In this document: positions 63,549-64,000 of the stretch, piece by piece | How the letters are laid out: every line of letters starts with the position of its first letter | How positions within the stretch are numbered: position 1 is the first letter of the stretch | NCBI GenBank assembly: GCA_013420905.1 | Contig: JAAXNY010000021.1 | Coordinates: forward strand, 124,001-188,000 | Origin: Collybia mongolica | Taxonomy: Eukaryota > Basidiomycota > Agaricomycetes > Agaricales > Clitocybaceae | Length of the DNA: 64,000 bases | Direction of reading: 5' to 3' | Notes under the pieces: generated by a model | Told to the model about the DNA's origin: nothing | Database searches by the model: none | What the model saw: only the letters and a program-made list of their open reading frames with translations | Program-made: the position numbers and the translations under genes

Positions 63549-64000
63549 TCATTTGTATAGTCGACCGTCTGCATCGCCAAAAATAACCACTTTCTCCTCT
63601 TCCCATCCGCTAGATACCTCCACTGGCACCGCGGCCATCCCCACCTTTTTCCATCTATCGCCCTGCGGTTCAAGCAGCATGACCAGAGTGTTTTGCGCGA
63701 ATACGAACCTCGGAATAGCGGCCGAAGAGATTAGGGCGACTGTTCCGAGTTTAATGGCGTGTGAACCGGCGCTGCCTGACAAGAACACCTCGTTCCCTCC
63801 CATCTTTCCCGCGAAACTGAACCCTAAAAAATTCTCCGTGACTTCCGAGATCTCGTCAACCTTCACTGCAGAAAGAGGAGCGATGATTGTTAAAGCGCCA
63901 CCATCGTCTAACATACCCGTGGGCGCGTTCGACAGATACCAGATTAGTTTCTCAGTGAGAACGCGGGCCTCGATGATATCCTGTGATGTCTGGATTGACG
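63549..64000 (-). CDS. C-terminal part of an unrecognised protein
   Basis: A minus-strand frame is open from the window edge (reading SQDIIEARVLTEKLIWYLSN just upstream of the methionine at 63914) to the stop at 63549. The visible about 150 residues alternate short hydrophobic strands (FLGFSFAGKMGGNEVFLS, ALISSAAIPRFVFAQNTLVM) and end VVIFGDADGRLYK, suggestive of a beta-rich fold. Codon use is clean, and it converges on VTI1. I do not recognise the family. Confidence 0.5.
   Translation of the reverse strand, partial: SIQTSQDIIEARVLTEKLIWYLSNAPTGMLDDGGALTIIAPLSAVKVDEISEVTENFLGFSFAGKMGGNEVFLSGSAGSHAIKLGTVALISSAAIPRFVFAQNTLVMLLEPQGDRWKKVGMAAVPVEVSSGWEEEKVVIFGDADGRLYK

Overview
The window looks like a repeat-rich contig from a filamentous basidiomycete, most likely an Agaricomycete. 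The evidence is dense short GT-AG introns of about 45-65 bp, lineage-typical F-box-like and seven-helix membrane families, a HET-domain gene, Plavaka-type DNA transposons and a DUF6532-like repeat gene. I cannot name the species. More than a third of the window is transposable elements, several nested in one another.

Layout. 1-2129: 3' part of a siderophore-iron transporter (MFS). 2255-4310 and 11106-13120: two copies of a segmental duplication, each with an F-box gene. 4878-5420: a hAT-like element with an 8-bp target duplication and a captured gene fragment. 5803-10331: a complete but mutated Ty1/copia element lying in a decayed tyrosinase gene. 13.7-21 kb: an LRR-like ORF, a tRNA-like locus, a MYND zinc-finger gene and a HET-domain gene. 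21.4-22.6 kb: a decayed secreted/membrane protein gene. 23.3-30.9 kb: a Plavaka transposase gene (minus strand) split by a 5'-truncated LINE whose target site is the splice donor of one of its introns. 30.9-32.9 kb: a truncated DUF6532-like gene with a LINE scrap attached. 32.9-46.07 kb: a 13.2-kb Ty3/gypsy element. 46.07-47.25 kb: a truncated Tigger/pogo transposase. 48-64 kb: two seven-helix family genes and a relic, two F-box genes and a fragment, an apparently intact Tc1/mariner element (51112-52719), the SNARE gene VTI1 (61289-62560) and the 3' end of an unrecognised gene.

The most unusual object is the gypsy element. Between pol and the 3' LTR it carries about 3.7 kb with two intron-containing genes on the opposite strand; one encodes a Zn2Cys6-like cysteine cluster and the other has a TATA box. 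Because they are antisense, their introns would survive retrotransposition of the sense RNA. Its gag, pro and pol frames are each offset by -1, with heptamers resembling -1 frameshift sites (GGGTTTC, GGATTTT) in the right phase. Premature stops noted in older element ORFs are all TGA, as expected from C-to-T decay, whereas the Tc1 transposase and LINE ORF2 are open and look young.

Exon-intron structures were assigned by eye from splice motifs, frame and family resemblance, without transcripts or database searches.
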